Part shown: positions 22,263 to 31,294 of the stretch, in pieces | Position numbering within the stretch: the stretch's first letter is position 1 | Layout of the letters: every line of letters begins with the position of its first letter | NCBI GenBank assembly: GCA_002395405.1 | Contig: DGWX01000001.1 | Location: 9,711-52,847 of the forward strand | Reading direction: 5' to 3' | Length of the DNA stretch: 43,137 bases | Source of the DNA: Christensenella sp. UBA4247 | Lineage (GTDB): Bacteria; Bacillota; Clostridia; Christensenellales; CAG-1252 | Notes under the pieces: model-generated | Seen by the model: the letters and a program-made list of their open reading frames with translations, nothing else | Database searches by the model: none | What the model was told of the DNA's origin: nothing | Translations under genes and position numbers: made by a program

Positions 22263-24641
22263 ATGGAAGAGAAAATCGGCGCGGAACAAACCGCCTTGTG
22301 GCTGACGCGGGAAGAAGTAGAAGAGCGCGTAAAAGAGGGCAAGGTAAACGGAAGGCAGGATCTTCAAACCAAAAGCGTGTGGAAAATCGTGTACGCGAAC
22401 GCTTTTACTTTGTTCAACGTTCTGAACGTGATCCTCGCCGTATTGATCCTCGTTATGAGCCGCGGAAAGCGCTGGAACGATACTTTATTTATGGGTATCG
22501 TTTTTTTTAATTTGTTCGTTGGGATCTTCCAAGAGATCAAAGCGAAGAAAACCATCGAGAAATTGTCTTTGATCTCCTCTCCCAAAGTCGCCGTTCTGCG
22601 CGACGCGGAAGAGACGGTCATTCCCGTGGAAGAGCTCGTTTTGGACGACGTTATGATCTTAGACGCGGGGCGGCAGATCTGCGCGGACAGCGTTGTCGTC
22701 AGCGGGAGCGTGGAAGTAAACGAAAGTATGATCACGGGCGAGTCCGACCCGATCTTGAAAAAGGAAGGAGAGGAGCTTAAAAGCGGCAGTTTCGTCGTCA
22801 GCGGCAAATGCTCGGCGCGCGTTTTCCACGTGGGCGCGGACAACTATGCGACCAAGATCGCCGCGGGCGCCCGCTATATCAAAAAAACCAATTCGGAGAT
22901 CTTGCGATCCCTTCGCGCGATCATTCGCCTGATGAGCATTATCGTCGTTCCGCTCGGCGTCGCGCTTCTTTTGAAGCAGTATCTCATCGTTCATAATTCG
23001 ATGGACGAAGCCGTTCTCAAAATGGCGGGCAGCGTCGTTTCCATGATCCCGCAGGGGCTTATCGCGCTTTCCACGACGGTGTTCGCGGTGGGCGTCGTTC
23101 GCCTTTCTACCTATAAAACCCTTTCTCAGGATCTTTACAGTATCGAAACGCTTGCGCGCGTGGACGTTCTCTGCCTGGACAAAACGGGAACGATCACCGA
23201 AGGTTCGATGCTCGTAACGGGCGTTCAAGCGGAAGGCGCAACGGAAGAGGAGATCAAAAAGATTTTATCGTTTATCTCCAAGAGCGTTCCGGATAACAAT
23301 CCGACTTACGAGGCGGTCAAAGAGTTTGCAAAAGAGATCGAACCGCCCTTCGAAGCGACCGAGATCTATCCCTTTTCCTCCGATCGAAAGTGGAGCGGCG
23401 CGAAAGGGGAAAAAGGCGCCTATTTGATGGGCGCGATCGAGTTTATCGCTCCCGAGCTTGCTTTTTCGTTCGAAAAGGAATGCGAAGAATTTCAAAAGGA
23501 AGGAAAGCGCGTTCTCGCCGTTGTTTCCGCTTCTGACGTTCAAGAGGGAAAGGCGAAAGATCCCGTTGTTCTCGGGTTCGTTTTGATCGAAGATAAGATT
23601 CGCGAAGAAGCGCCCGCGACCCTTCGCTATTTTGCGGAGCAAGGGGTGGATATTCGCGTCATATCGGGCGACAATCCCGTAACGGTCTCCGCCATCGCGA
23701 AGAAAGCGGGGCTTGCCGGAGCGGAAAAATATACGGACGCGTCCTCTTGGGGAGAAACGCCCGATTACGGCGCGCTCATATCGGAATATAAAGTGTTCGG
23801 TAGAGTTACGCCCGAGCAAAAGCTCGCCTTGATCAAAGCGTTTAAGGAAAAGGGGCATACCGTGGCGATGACGGGCGACGGGGTAAACGACGTTCTCGCG
23901 CTCAAAGAAGCGGATTGCAGCGTCGCGATGGCGTCCGGCAGCGACGTGGCGAAGAGCGTGGCTTCCCTCGTTCTTCTCGATTCGAATTTTGCTTCGATGC
24001 CCAAGATCGTAATGGAAGGGCGCCGCTCGATCAATAACTTACAGCGTTCTTCCTCTCTCTATCTCGTTAAGACGATCTATGCGACCTTGCTCGCGATCAT
24101 TTTCCTCTTCATCGGAAGTTATCCCTTCGAGCCTTCTCACCTGACCTTGGTCGGCGCTACCGCAACGGGGATCCCTTCTTTTCTTCTCGCGCTCGAACCG
24201 AATAAAGAGAGGGCGGAAGGCAGCTTTATCTATAACGCGCTTCGAAAAGCGCTCCCCGGCGCGCTTACGATCGTTGTGGGGATCGTGGTGATCCAAATTA
24301 TCGGGAAAGCGCTTCCGCTATCCGTCGAAGAGGCGGATATGCTCTCCGTTTTGATGGTCGCCGTTGCGAACTTTATGGTGTTGTTTCGCGTTTGCTTGCC
24401 GATGGACGGAAAACACGCGGCGATCTTTTTTTCGATGCTCGCTCTTTATATGCTCGGATGGATCTTTTTCCCCGGCGTGTTCAATATGATGAAGATAAGC
24501 GAGATCTCTCTCAAAATGCTGTATATCCTTTTGGCGCTGACGGGTTGCGGCGCGCTGATCTTCGTTTTATTTATCTTTTTGGAAAAGCGCCTCGCGAAAA
24601 GAGGAAAGCCCAAGATCCTCGAAAAGCTGAATTTGGAATGA
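22263..24641 (+). CDS. P-type cation-transporting ATPase (CtpE-like, probably Ca2+)
   Basis: A 792-residue membrane ATPase. Visible are the actuator loop TGES (E160), the M4 segment VVSMIPQGLIALSTTVFAVG, the phosphorylation motif DKTGT (D306), the hinge MTGDGVND (about 536-543) and about ten TM helices, including a C-terminal block from about 600. There is no N-terminal metal-binding CxxC domain, which speaks against a copper or zinc exporter. The overall form fits the CtpE/CaxP-like calcium group. It starts 8 bp after rlmB and probably shares the transcript. Its stop TGA abuts the gerAC stop (TGATCA, both strands). Confidence 0.85.
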   Translation: MEEKIGAEQTALWLTREEVEERVKEGKVNGRQDLQTKSVWKIVYANAFTLFNVLNVILAVLILVMSRGKRWNDTLFMGIVFFNLFVGIFQEIKAKKTIEKLSLISSPKVAVLRDAEETVIPVEELVLDDVMILDAGRQICADSVVVSGSVEVNESMITGESDPILKKEGEELKSGSFVVSGKCSARVFHVGADNYATKIAAGARYIKKTNSEILRSLRAIIRLMSIIVVPLGVALLLKQYLIVHNSMDEAVLKMAGSVVSMIPQGLIALSTTVFAVGVVRLSTYKTLSQDLYSIETLARVDVLCLDKTGTITEGSMLVTGVQAEGATEEEIKKILSFISKSVPDNNPTYEAVKEFAKEIEPPFEATEIYPFSSDRKWSGAKGEKGAYLMGAIEFIAPELAFSFEKECEEFQKEGKRVLAVVSASDVQEGKAKDPVVLGFVLIEDKIREEAPATLRYFAEQGVDIRVISGDNPVTVSAIAKKAGLAGAEKYTDASSWGETPDYGALISEYKVFGRVTPEQKLALIKAFKEKGHTVAMTGDGVNDVLALKEADCSVAMASGSDVAKSVASLVLLDSNFASMPKIVMEGRRSINNLQRSSSLYLVKTIYATLLAIIFLFIGSYPFEPSHLTLVGATATGIPSFLLALEPNKERAEGSFIYNALRKALPGALTIVVGIVVIQIIGKALPLSVEEADMLSVLMVAVANFMVLFRVCLPMDGKHAAIFFSMLALYMLGWIFFPGVFNMMKISEISLKMLYILLALTGCGALIFVLFIFLEKRLAKRGKPKILEKLNLE

Positions 24642-25748
24642 TCAAGCGTCGCTGAGGCGAACGGTGATTTTAAGGTCGAGAGAGAGATCTCTCGGCTCTT
24701 TTTTTTCTCCGTATTTCTTATGATATTTGCCGCGAAGAGAGAACACGTCCAACCCGAGCGCGCGCCCCGTTTCTTCGGCGGCTCGTATCTTTTCTTTGAT
24801 GAATCTCTTCGTGCTTTCGGTAACGAAGGATTCGGAAAGAGAGGAATCGTCCTTGCTGATCGATTGGGTAATGACGTTGATGAAATACAGGGCGCAGAGG
24901 GAAACTTTCCCGCTTTTATCGATCTTCCAGCAGTCGAGGGATCGCTTGATATTGACGTCCATATGCCCTTTATCCGTGTCGATCTCCATGACCAGCCCTT
25001 CCGCTTGCGCCGCGAGTCCGAGCGCGGCGGTTACCGTTTCGCTTGTTACGAAACCTTTTCCGTCATCTGAAAAGAGGACGGTTTTGGAGCAGTCGAAGGC
25101 GTAATTTTGCTCGTCGCTTCCCGTGTTCGCCCCGCCGATCGCTTTGGGAACGGGAAAAGCTTCTATCCAAGGAAGATAGGGAGTGTATCCCTTGGTTTCG
25201 AAGTTTGTAAAGAAACTTTTAAGGGTCGCCGTGGGGTGCCCGCCCGTGGAGCTGTTGATCTTGTTCAGCTGTTGCAGATAAACGGACGCCGCACCCTGTA
25301 CGGATACGCTTCTTTCCAGCGTTTCTTTCGCCGTTCCTTTGACCGCCATGATGGACACGTCGTCCATGATCGAATCGTCGGCGAACAGCTCGCTCGTAAT
25401 TTTTTTTACGCCGTTTGTAACGAGTCTTTCTCCGAACACGAGCATATGGCAGTGGAAATAGGCGGGTTTATAGGCGGTCGTTCGCGCGATCTCGTCCATT
25501 GCGCCGACGAGGGTAGGCGCCTTTCCGCTCATAACGGCGTAACGATTCGGCGCTCCCGGCGCGGAACTTTCCCCCGCGACCGCGATCTGAACGGTCACTT
25601 CGATCTCTCCCTTTTCCGTTTCGTCCACTCCCATTCCGACCACGATCGCTTTGTTCAATATAGGTTGCGGGACGATCAAATTCCCGATTACGGCGCAGGC
25701 GATCACAAGCAGGGTGATCGCGATCATTTGCTTAGTTCGTTTTTTCAT
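24642..25748 (-). CDS. gerAC: Spore germination protein, Ger(x)C family (C subunit)
   Basis: The 368-residue lipoprotein component of a gerA-type nutrient germinant receptor in the spore inner membrane. It has a positively charged start and hydrophobic segment (7-25) with a possible lipobox VIAC (C18). The family core follows: KAIVVGMGVDETEKGEIEVTVQIAV and PAYFHCHMLVFGERL, ending KYGEKKEPRDLSLDLKITVRL. The residues after C18 are hydrophobic rather than the usual WDxxE stretch, which is atypical. ATG 25748 is preferred because AGAGGA precedes it; it overlaps the gerAB end by 17 bp. Third gene of the operon. Confidence 0.86.
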   Translation of the reverse strand: MKKRTKQMIAITLLVIACAVIGNLIVPQPILNKAIVVGMGVDETEKGEIEVTVQIAVAGESSAPGAPNRYAVMSGKAPTLVGAMDEIARTTAYKPAYFHCHMLVFGERLVTNGVKKITSELFADDSIMDDVSIMAVKGTAKETLERSVSVQGAASVYLQQLNKINSSTGGHPTATLKSFFTNFETKGYTPYLPWIEAFPVPKAIGGANTGSDEQNYAFDCSKTVLFSDDGKGFVTSETVTAALGLAAQAEGLVMEIDTDKGHMDVNIKRSLDCWKIDKSGKVSLCALYFINVITQSISKDDSSLSESFVTESTKRFIKEKIRAAEETGRALGLDVFSLRGKYHKKYGEKKEPRDLSLDLKITVRLSDA

Positions 25749-26943
25749 TTTCTTTCCTCTTTTTTTTCGCGATCGCGAAAACGCCGAACCCAACGGTCAG
25801 AAGCGCCGCGCCGATCGTAAAAGCGTTCATTATGCGCGTCATAAAGCGTTCGTAAGCGTTCGCTTCGTCCAAAAAGGCGAGAGACAGAGCGAGGGCGAAA
25901 ATCCCGATCAGCAAGAAACAGGAATAATCTTTTTTCGCGGGGATCCCGACGGCGGTTTTCAAATAGCAAAAGTTTTGCCTGCCCGATAAAAAAACGAGGG
26001 AGAGATACACGGTCGAAAGGATCGCCCAAAGTATGATGACCGGCCAATTGGCAGAACCGAGCTCGTCCGTGTTCGCCTTGAAGGTGCTGAGCTTGATAAA
26101 CGCGTAATCAGTGGACTTCGCCGCGTCGCCGTAAACCGCGGTAAACACGCCGTAAAAGATGAGGAGTAGCGTAAGGGAGAAAAAGAACGAGGCAAGCGCC
26201 AGCTTTTTCTTGCTTCCTCCCTTTTCTTTCTTTTCGCTTTTCGCCTTTTCCGCGGCGGCTTGTTTTTCGGCGTTTTCTCTTTCGCCTCTCTTTGTCTTGC
26301 CGGAGGGAGAAAGACCGCTGAGATCGAGAAAAGCGACGGCGGCGGTGTCTCCGAACCAGCCGAGACCCGCGTAAAATCCTTTCGGCAGGGAAGAAAAGTC
26401 GGGATTGACCATCGCGAGCGCATTGAACAGTTCTCCTTTCGTCGTCGTAAAAATGATCACGAACAGGAACACGAAGGCGAAAAGCCAAGTAAAGATCTCA
26501 AGCGATCTGCCGATCCCGGCGTAACCTTTCGTTGCGAAAAGAACGCAGGCGATCAAAAAGAGAACGGTAACGGGTAGCACGGGAATGTTCTCGAAAAGGG
26601 ACAGGGCGTAATAGGTGGAAATTTCGCGCGTAAAAGCGGAGAGTTTCAATATGAAAAACGCGAGGAAAAAAAGCGCCGCCGCGATCTTAACGGGCTTTTT
26701 GAGTTCGATGAGAAATAGCCCGCCTTCTTTCGCGATCTTGGTTGCGAAAAAAAGGAGGACGCAATCGAAGGAAGAAAGCAAAAAAACCGCCCATATCGCC
26801 TTCCCGCCCGCGCCCTTCGCAAGGACAGAGGGGAGAGTACAGAACTTGGTCGCGATGAATAAAACGACCGCGATCAGGCAGAATTCCGCGTAAGATACTT
26901 TGCGCGTTTCTTTGAGTTGAACGTTATTGACGTCCGTTTTCAT
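25732..26943 (-). CDS. gerAB: Spore germination permease, GerAB/GerKB family (B subunit)
   Basis: The 403-residue integral membrane subunit (APC superfamily) that forms the germinant-binding and ion-channel part of the receptor. About ten TM helices are visible. The first has the family start (SYAEFCLIAVVLFIATKF), and NPDFSSLPKGFYAGLGWFGDTAAVAFL marks the middle. An unusual stretch of about 35 residues, rich in Lys, Glu and Ala (about 213-247), lies between two helices. AAGGAGG precedes ATG 26943. The start overlaps the end of gerAA by 20 bp and the end overlaps gerAC, so all three are coupled. Confidence 0.9.
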   Translation of the reverse strand: MKTDVNNVQLKETRKVSYAEFCLIAVVLFIATKFCTLPSVLAKGAGGKAIWAVFLLSSFDCVLLFFATKIAKEGGLFLIELKKPVKIAAALFFLAFFILKLSAFTREISTYYALSLFENIPVLPVTVLFLIACVLFATKGYAGIGRSLEIFTWLFAFVFLFVIIFTTTKGELFNALAMVNPDFSSLPKGFYAGLGWFGDTAAVAFLDLSGLSPSGKTKRGERENAEKQAAAEKAKSEKKEKGGSKKKLALASFFFSLTLLLIFYGVFTAVYGDAAKSTDYAFIKLSTFKANTDELGSANWPVIILWAILSTVYLSLVFLSGRQNFCYLKTAVGIPAKKDYSCFLLIGIFALALSLAFLDEANAYERFMTRIMNAFTIGAALLTVGFGVFAIAKKKRKENEKTN

Positions 26944-28408
26944 CCGATTCCTCCTTTTCGCCGAGCGCTTCGAGCATAAAATCGTCTTTTCGGATACGCA
27001 CGGGGTTTTGATTGTCTATGGATTCCGGTCTGTTTTCCATATCGTACAGTTCCAGCTTTACGAAGCCGTCTTTCAGATCGCTTACGAGGAGCGGAGCGTA
27101 AGGACTCGTATAATTCGATCCGAAACTTTGCAGCGTAACGAGATGCCCGCAGAGGATGACGACGGCGAGAATGATCCCGAGAAGCCCCATCAAAGCGGCG
27201 GTCGCCACGAATAAAAGGCGCAGGATGCTGTACGTTCCGACGTCGTCCGGAACGAGATACAGCCCGATCGAGGAAAGCGCCGTAACGAGAACGGCGGGCG
27301 AACTCAAAAGTCCCGCGCTGACCGCCGTTTCTCCGAGAACGATCGCGCCCACGACGGAGAGCGCCATACCCACGTATCGCGGCATTCTTACGCTCGCTTC
27401 GTTCAAAATGTCGAAAATCAAAAGGACGAGAACCATTTCGAGGGTAGGAGAAAGGGGGGTCCCGTTCGTGCTGTTTATAATGGTGATCAAAAATTTCAGC
27501 GGCAAAATCTGATATTGAAATTCCTGAACGGCAACGAAGACTGCGGGGAGAAACAGGGCGATGACCGCGGCGAACAGGCGCAAAAACCGCGTTACGGTAA
27601 CGCGCGTGTTTCGCTTGAAGTAATCCTGGCTGTCTTGAAAGCTCTCGATGAGAATATGCGGAACGGTCAGCGCGATCGGACTGCCGTCCACGAGGATCGC
27701 GACTCTTCCTTCGAGAAGTTTCGCGGTAACTACGTCCGGCTTTTCGAGCGATCCCACCTGCGGAAAGAGGGAGCTCGGAGCGTCCTCGATAAACTTCGTC
27801 AGATACGAACTGTCCACTACGCCGTCTATCTCGATATGCGAAAGCCTCTCGTTTACGAGGTCCACCGTCTTTTTCGCGGCAACGTCCGAAAGATAGCAAA
27901 CGCAAACTTTCGTCTTGCTGTATTTCCCGATCTCTCGCTCGGAAATAACGAGGCTTTTGGTTTTCAGGCGGCGGCGAAGCAGCGACGTGTTGATCTGAAT
28001 ATCTTCCGTAAACCCTTCGCGCGGGCCTTTGAGTACGCTGCTCGTGGGCGGTTCGCTGACGCTTCTTCGCTCCCATTTTTTAACGGAAAAAATGTAAAAA
28101 TGATCGTCTCCTTCGATGAAAAGCGCCGTCGCGCCTTCCGCGACGAGGTCTTCCGCTTCCGTTAGGTCGGCGGTTATTTTGACGGGGGAAGTCGTAAACA
28201 CTTTTTCGTGTATATTCTCTTTCGTCAATTCGCCTTTCAAAAGCGAAAGCGGCCGCATAACGTTGTTTTCGAGAAGTTCTTTATCGGTCAGCGCGTCGAA
28301 AGTAACGTAAAGCGCTTGCCGACCGCCCGCTTCGGCGGGGCAGAAGGTTAAGTCGGAGCTTTCCCCGAAATCTTTTTTGATTTGCTCTTTGATCTCTTTA
28401 ATGTGCAT
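26924..28408 (-). CDS. gerAA: Spore germination protein, GerA family (A subunit)
   Basis: The 494-residue A subunit. It has a soluble N-terminal part (1 to about 290) with family text such as VLKGPREGFTEDIQINTSLLRRRLK and ALLVDGSPIA-like VAILVDGSPIALTVPHILIESFQDSQDYF. A membrane domain with several TM helices (about 295-430) follows, then a charged tail. ATG 28408 is chosen because MHIKEIKEQIKKDFGESSD matches the usual start of the family. No SD is seen, and a TATACT box ends six bases upstream, so it may be leaderless. First gene of gerAA-AB-AC, presumably forespore-expressed. Confidence 0.9.
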   Translation of the reverse strand: MHIKEIKEQIKKDFGESSDLTFCPAEAGGRQALYVTFDALTDKELLENNVMRPLSLLKGELTKENIHEKVFTTSPVKITADLTEAEDLVAEGATALFIEGDDHFYIFSVKKWERRSVSEPPTSSVLKGPREGFTEDIQINTSLLRRRLKTKSLVISEREIGKYSKTKVCVCYLSDVAAKKTVDLVNERLSHIEIDGVVDSSYLTKFIEDAPSSLFPQVGSLEKPDVVTAKLLEGRVAILVDGSPIALTVPHILIESFQDSQDYFKRNTRVTVTRFLRLFAAVIALFLPAVFVAVQEFQYQILPLKFLITIINSTNGTPLSPTLEMVLVLLIFDILNEASVRMPRYVGMALSVVGAIVLGETAVSAGLLSSPAVLVTALSSIGLYLVPDDVGTYSILRLLFVATAALMGLLGIILAVVILCGHLVTLQSFGSNYTSPYAPLLVSDLKDGFVKLELYDMENRPESIDNQNPVRIRKDDFMLEALGEKEESDENGRQ

Positions 28409-28413
28409 ATGCG

Positions 28414-28443
28414 TAGTATAGGAAGAAAAAGGAAAATTATAAA
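28414..28443 (-). promoter_or_regulatory. Possible forespore-type promoter of the gerA operon
   Basis: On minus, TTTATA (complement of 28438-28443), a 17 bp spacer and TATACTA (complement of 28414-28420). The -10 resembles the sigma-G CATNNTA pattern except for the first base, and TTATA is one mismatch from a sigma-G -35. Sigma dependence is inferred from the gene content. Confidence 0.4.
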
Positions 28444-28513
28444 TTAGGCGAAAAAACCTTCTTTTCACACTCGGCGTTAACAAAATTTGACAATCGGGAA
28501 TTCGGCATAAATA

Positions 28514-28542
28514 TTGACAAGATCGCGCGCGTGTGTTATTAT
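28514..28542 (+). promoter_or_regulatory. Strong promoter of the 851-residue lipoprotein gene
   Basis: Consensus TTGACA (28514-28519), 17 bp spacer, TATTAT (28537-28542), followed by a 30 nt leader with TTGGAGG as SD. Confidence 0.85.
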
Positions 28543-28577
28543 GGATATACAAAAAATCTTTTTTTGGAGGTTTCTGT

Positions 28578-31133
28578 ATGAAGAAAAAGTTTGGCATAAT
28601 CGTAGCCATCTTGCTCTGCGCGGTTCTTCTGTTCAGCTTCGCTGCCTGTGGCGGCGGCAAACAACCCGAAGCTGCAAAAGAATCGATCCCCGGTGTAACC
28701 GATGCGCAGATCGCGGAGATGGACTCGTCTATCGGGGCGTATCTCGATAGTTGGCTCCTTGCGAACGCGCAAGAAGACGTAACCGATCAGACTGCGGTTT
28801 TGAAATCGGCTCTTGGTGCGTCCGACGCCTTTACCTTTATGAATAGGGAAAGAGAAGAGTACGCTCCTGTCGTGCAAGTCACGTTCGACGAAAACTCGAA
28901 CAAGTACACGGTCGTGTTCTCTTGGAACAAGGGCGCGCTCAAAAAGACGTACGTAAAAGAAGCGAAAGTCGTTACTTATACGAACTGGGCGGGCAAAATG
29001 AACAAAACCGCGGATTATACCGCGCTGACCGAAGAAGGCGAAGCGGCGGGCGCGATCGATAAGATCGTTAACGCGGCGTTCAGCACCATCAACAACGTCG
29101 GCACGAACGCGCAAACCGCGAAATTCGGCGTGGACGGAACGATCGGCTTCGAAGTGATGGGCTATAATTACGGTCTCCAAATCAAAGGAAACGTGGACCT
29201 CGAATCCCGCAAGGATACCGAGCTCGCGCTTTTGATCGTTGACTCCGGCAAGAACGTCCGCGGCGGACTGTATTATCAAGGCGCCGAGGAAGACAAAGAT
29301 TGCAAGATCATTCTCCAAATCGGCGAGAAGTACAGATATCTCGATTACGCGATCCTGAACGACCTTCTTTCGAAGATCTTGACTCCGGCAGAAGACGCGG
29401 GCGAGGATTTCCTCCCCACCGGAACGCTTGCCGAGATCCTCGCGCACTATAATGTCAATTCCACCATCGCGAGCACCGTTTCCGCGGTTATCGATATGAT
29501 CGCGCAAGGTTACGTAAAGGAGGGTACGAACGAGACCACTTACATGATCGACATCAACCTCTCCACCGTTGTGTCCACGCTTTCCGAGCTTCTCGGCGAT
29601 GTTCTTTCGGGCGTTTCTTTTGAAGGTATTCCCTATCTCGAGGACCTCGATATCGCTACGATGCACGGCCTCCTCGGCCACGTCACCATCGCGGCAACCG
29701 TTGCCGGCGAAGAGGAAGACGAACTGACCGATTTCGAACTTGCGGTAAACCTTCCCGCTTGCACCTTCTACTTGAATGAGGAAGAGGGCGAGGACGCGAC
29801 CAAGCTCGATATCCCGTCCATCAGCTTCGCGCTGTATCTGAACGATTTCTCCTTCATTACCGAAGGCAAGATCGCGAACGTGATCCCCGCGGAAGCGGCA
29901 GACGCAGAGTACTTCAGCCCGACGAACGTAAACGTCAGCGGTGACCTTTACATCAACGATACGAACATCGATTTGGACGACACCTTCCATTTCTCCTTCG
30001 TAACGAACGTTAACCCCTTCAAGCCCAGCAAGGCTGCGGGATCCCTCGTCATCAAGCAAAGCCAAGGCGCTACCTATAACGAAGCGACCGCGTCCAACTT
30101 CCTGACGATCACCTACGAACAATCTTCCAAGACCCTTTGCGTCAGCGGAACCGCGTTCGGTATGGATGAAGACGACGGCAACACCATTTACACTTTCAGC
30201 TTTGCCGATGGCTCCGCCGCGCTTGATACCATCAAACATTGGCTCGGCTTGGATAACTGGCAGGGTATCGGATTTGACGAAGAACACGGTCTCTATATCA
30301 GCGACGAAGCGATCGCGAAATCTTCCGCGAAAGCTCTCCTCCAAAACGACCTTGCGCAAGCGATCACGAAGTACTATGCCGCTAAGATGGCGGAAAATAC
30401 TTACGACGAAGGCGAAGAAACTCTTGCTGCGGAAGACGAAGGTTTCAGCTTCGATATGATCGGCGATCTCTTCAGCGGTGTTAAAGATCTGTATGATCAA
30501 CTCGCGAAAGGCGGCGCTATCGTGATCGGTGACGGTTCCGCGAAGATCGACGTCACGCCCGAAGTGATCAACACCGTGACCGCCGCTTTGAACGAGATGC
30601 TGAATCTCGACCTCCCGACCGATATCGACGATCCCAAGTTTGTTAAGTTGTACTTCAACTACAAAGACGAAGACGTGGATTACACCGATAAGCTCTTCGC
30701 GACCGTTTCTTACGGCGGCAACCTCTTCGAGATCACATTCGACGGTTCGAAGGACAACGAGTTCACGATCAACTTCGTTATGACCACCTCGACGAGGATC
30801 TACACCTGCGTCGTTACGGCGGAAGACGAAGTTGAGACCGAGAGCGCAACGAAGTGGACCTTTGACGTAACCTTCGATATCACCGATAAAGAAGGCAATT
30901 CCAAGAGCCATACCGAAGTGAAGCTTTCGAATTTCCACGCAAACTGGGGTGCGGATAACACCGATAACCTCGAGCTTTACAGCGCGGAAGAAAAAGCGGG
31001 TGCGACCTCTATCTTCGCAGACGACGGTGTCGCGACCAAGCTCGTTGAAAAGATCGTAAGTTTCTTGAACAAAGACGCGATCGAGCCCTATGCGGAAAAA
31101 GTCGGCAAGATGATCGTCGACATGATCCTCTGA
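28578..31133 (+). CDS. Large lipoprotein of unknown function, 851 aa
   Basis: The signal peptide (MKKK plus hydrophobic 5-20) ends in lipobox FAAC with C24, so the protein should be lipid-anchored outside the cell. The remaining 827 residues are acidic, rich in Asp, Glu, Thr and Asn, with alternating hydrophobic patterns suggesting beta structure, and no motif I recognise. A near-consensus promoter, strong SD, strong terminator and codon choice that differs from its neighbours (for example many CTC, AAG and GAC) suggest high expression. ATG 28578 is set by the SD; the upstream in-frame TTG lies in the promoter. It is flanked by its own terminator and is monocistronic. Confidence 0.8.
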   Translation: MKKKFGIIVAILLCAVLLFSFAACGGGKQPEAAKESIPGVTDAQIAEMDSSIGAYLDSWLLANAQEDVTDQTAVLKSALGASDAFTFMNREREEYAPVVQVTFDENSNKYTVVFSWNKGALKKTYVKEAKVVTYTNWAGKMNKTADYTALTEEGEAAGAIDKIVNAAFSTINNVGTNAQTAKFGVDGTIGFEVMGYNYGLQIKGNVDLESRKDTELALLIVDSGKNVRGGLYYQGAEEDKDCKIILQIGEKYRYLDYAILNDLLSKILTPAEDAGEDFLPTGTLAEILAHYNVNSTIASTVSAVIDMIAQGYVKEGTNETTYMIDINLSTVVSTLSELLGDVLSGVSFEGIPYLEDLDIATMHGLLGHVTIAATVAGEEEDELTDFELAVNLPACTFYLNEEEGEDATKLDIPSISFALYLNDFSFITEGKIANVIPAEAADAEYFSPTNVNVSGDLYINDTNIDLDDTFHFSFVTNVNPFKPSKAAGSLVIKQSQGATYNEATASNFLTITYEQSSKTLCVSGTAFGMDEDDGNTIYTFSFADGSAALDTIKHWLGLDNWQGIGFDEEHGLYISDEAIAKSSAKALLQNDLAQAITKYYAAKMAENTYDEGEETLAAEDEGFSFDMIGDLFSGVKDLYDQLAKGGAIVIGDGSAKIDVTPEVINTVTAALNEMLNLDLPTDIDDPKFVKLYFNYKDEDVDYTDKLFATVSYGGNLFEITFDGSKDNEFTINFVMTTSTRIYTCVVTAEDEVETESATKWTFDVTFDITDKEGNSKSHTEVKLSNFHANWGADNTDNLELYSAEEKAGATSIFADDGVATKLVEKIVSFLNKDAIEPYAEKVGKMIVDMIL

Positions 31134-31193
31134 TTCGGATCGCAAACAAGAAAAGCAGGGCGGGGATCTACTTCGCCCTCGAATGAAAACAAG

Positions 31194-31223
31194 ATCCATC
31201 GGGTTTTCCCCCGATGGATTTTT
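31194..31223 (+). terminator. Terminator of the large lipoprotein gene
   Basis: A perfect 10 bp stem ATCCATCGGG/CCCGATGGAT (31194-31203, 31210-31219) with T-run to 31223. Confidence 0.88.
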
Positions 31224-31294
31224 GTTTGGCCGCCTTCTTGACTTTTTCGTTAAATTGGGTTACTTTGTAAGAGTTACCAAGTAGGGAGGCGCAT

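Noticed and set aside
28539..31199. Very long open frame (886 codons) antisense to the large lipoprotein gene
   Set aside because: It mirrors the codon structure of the plus-strand gene, has no SD or plausible protein motifs, and runs across the promoter and terminator of the real gene.
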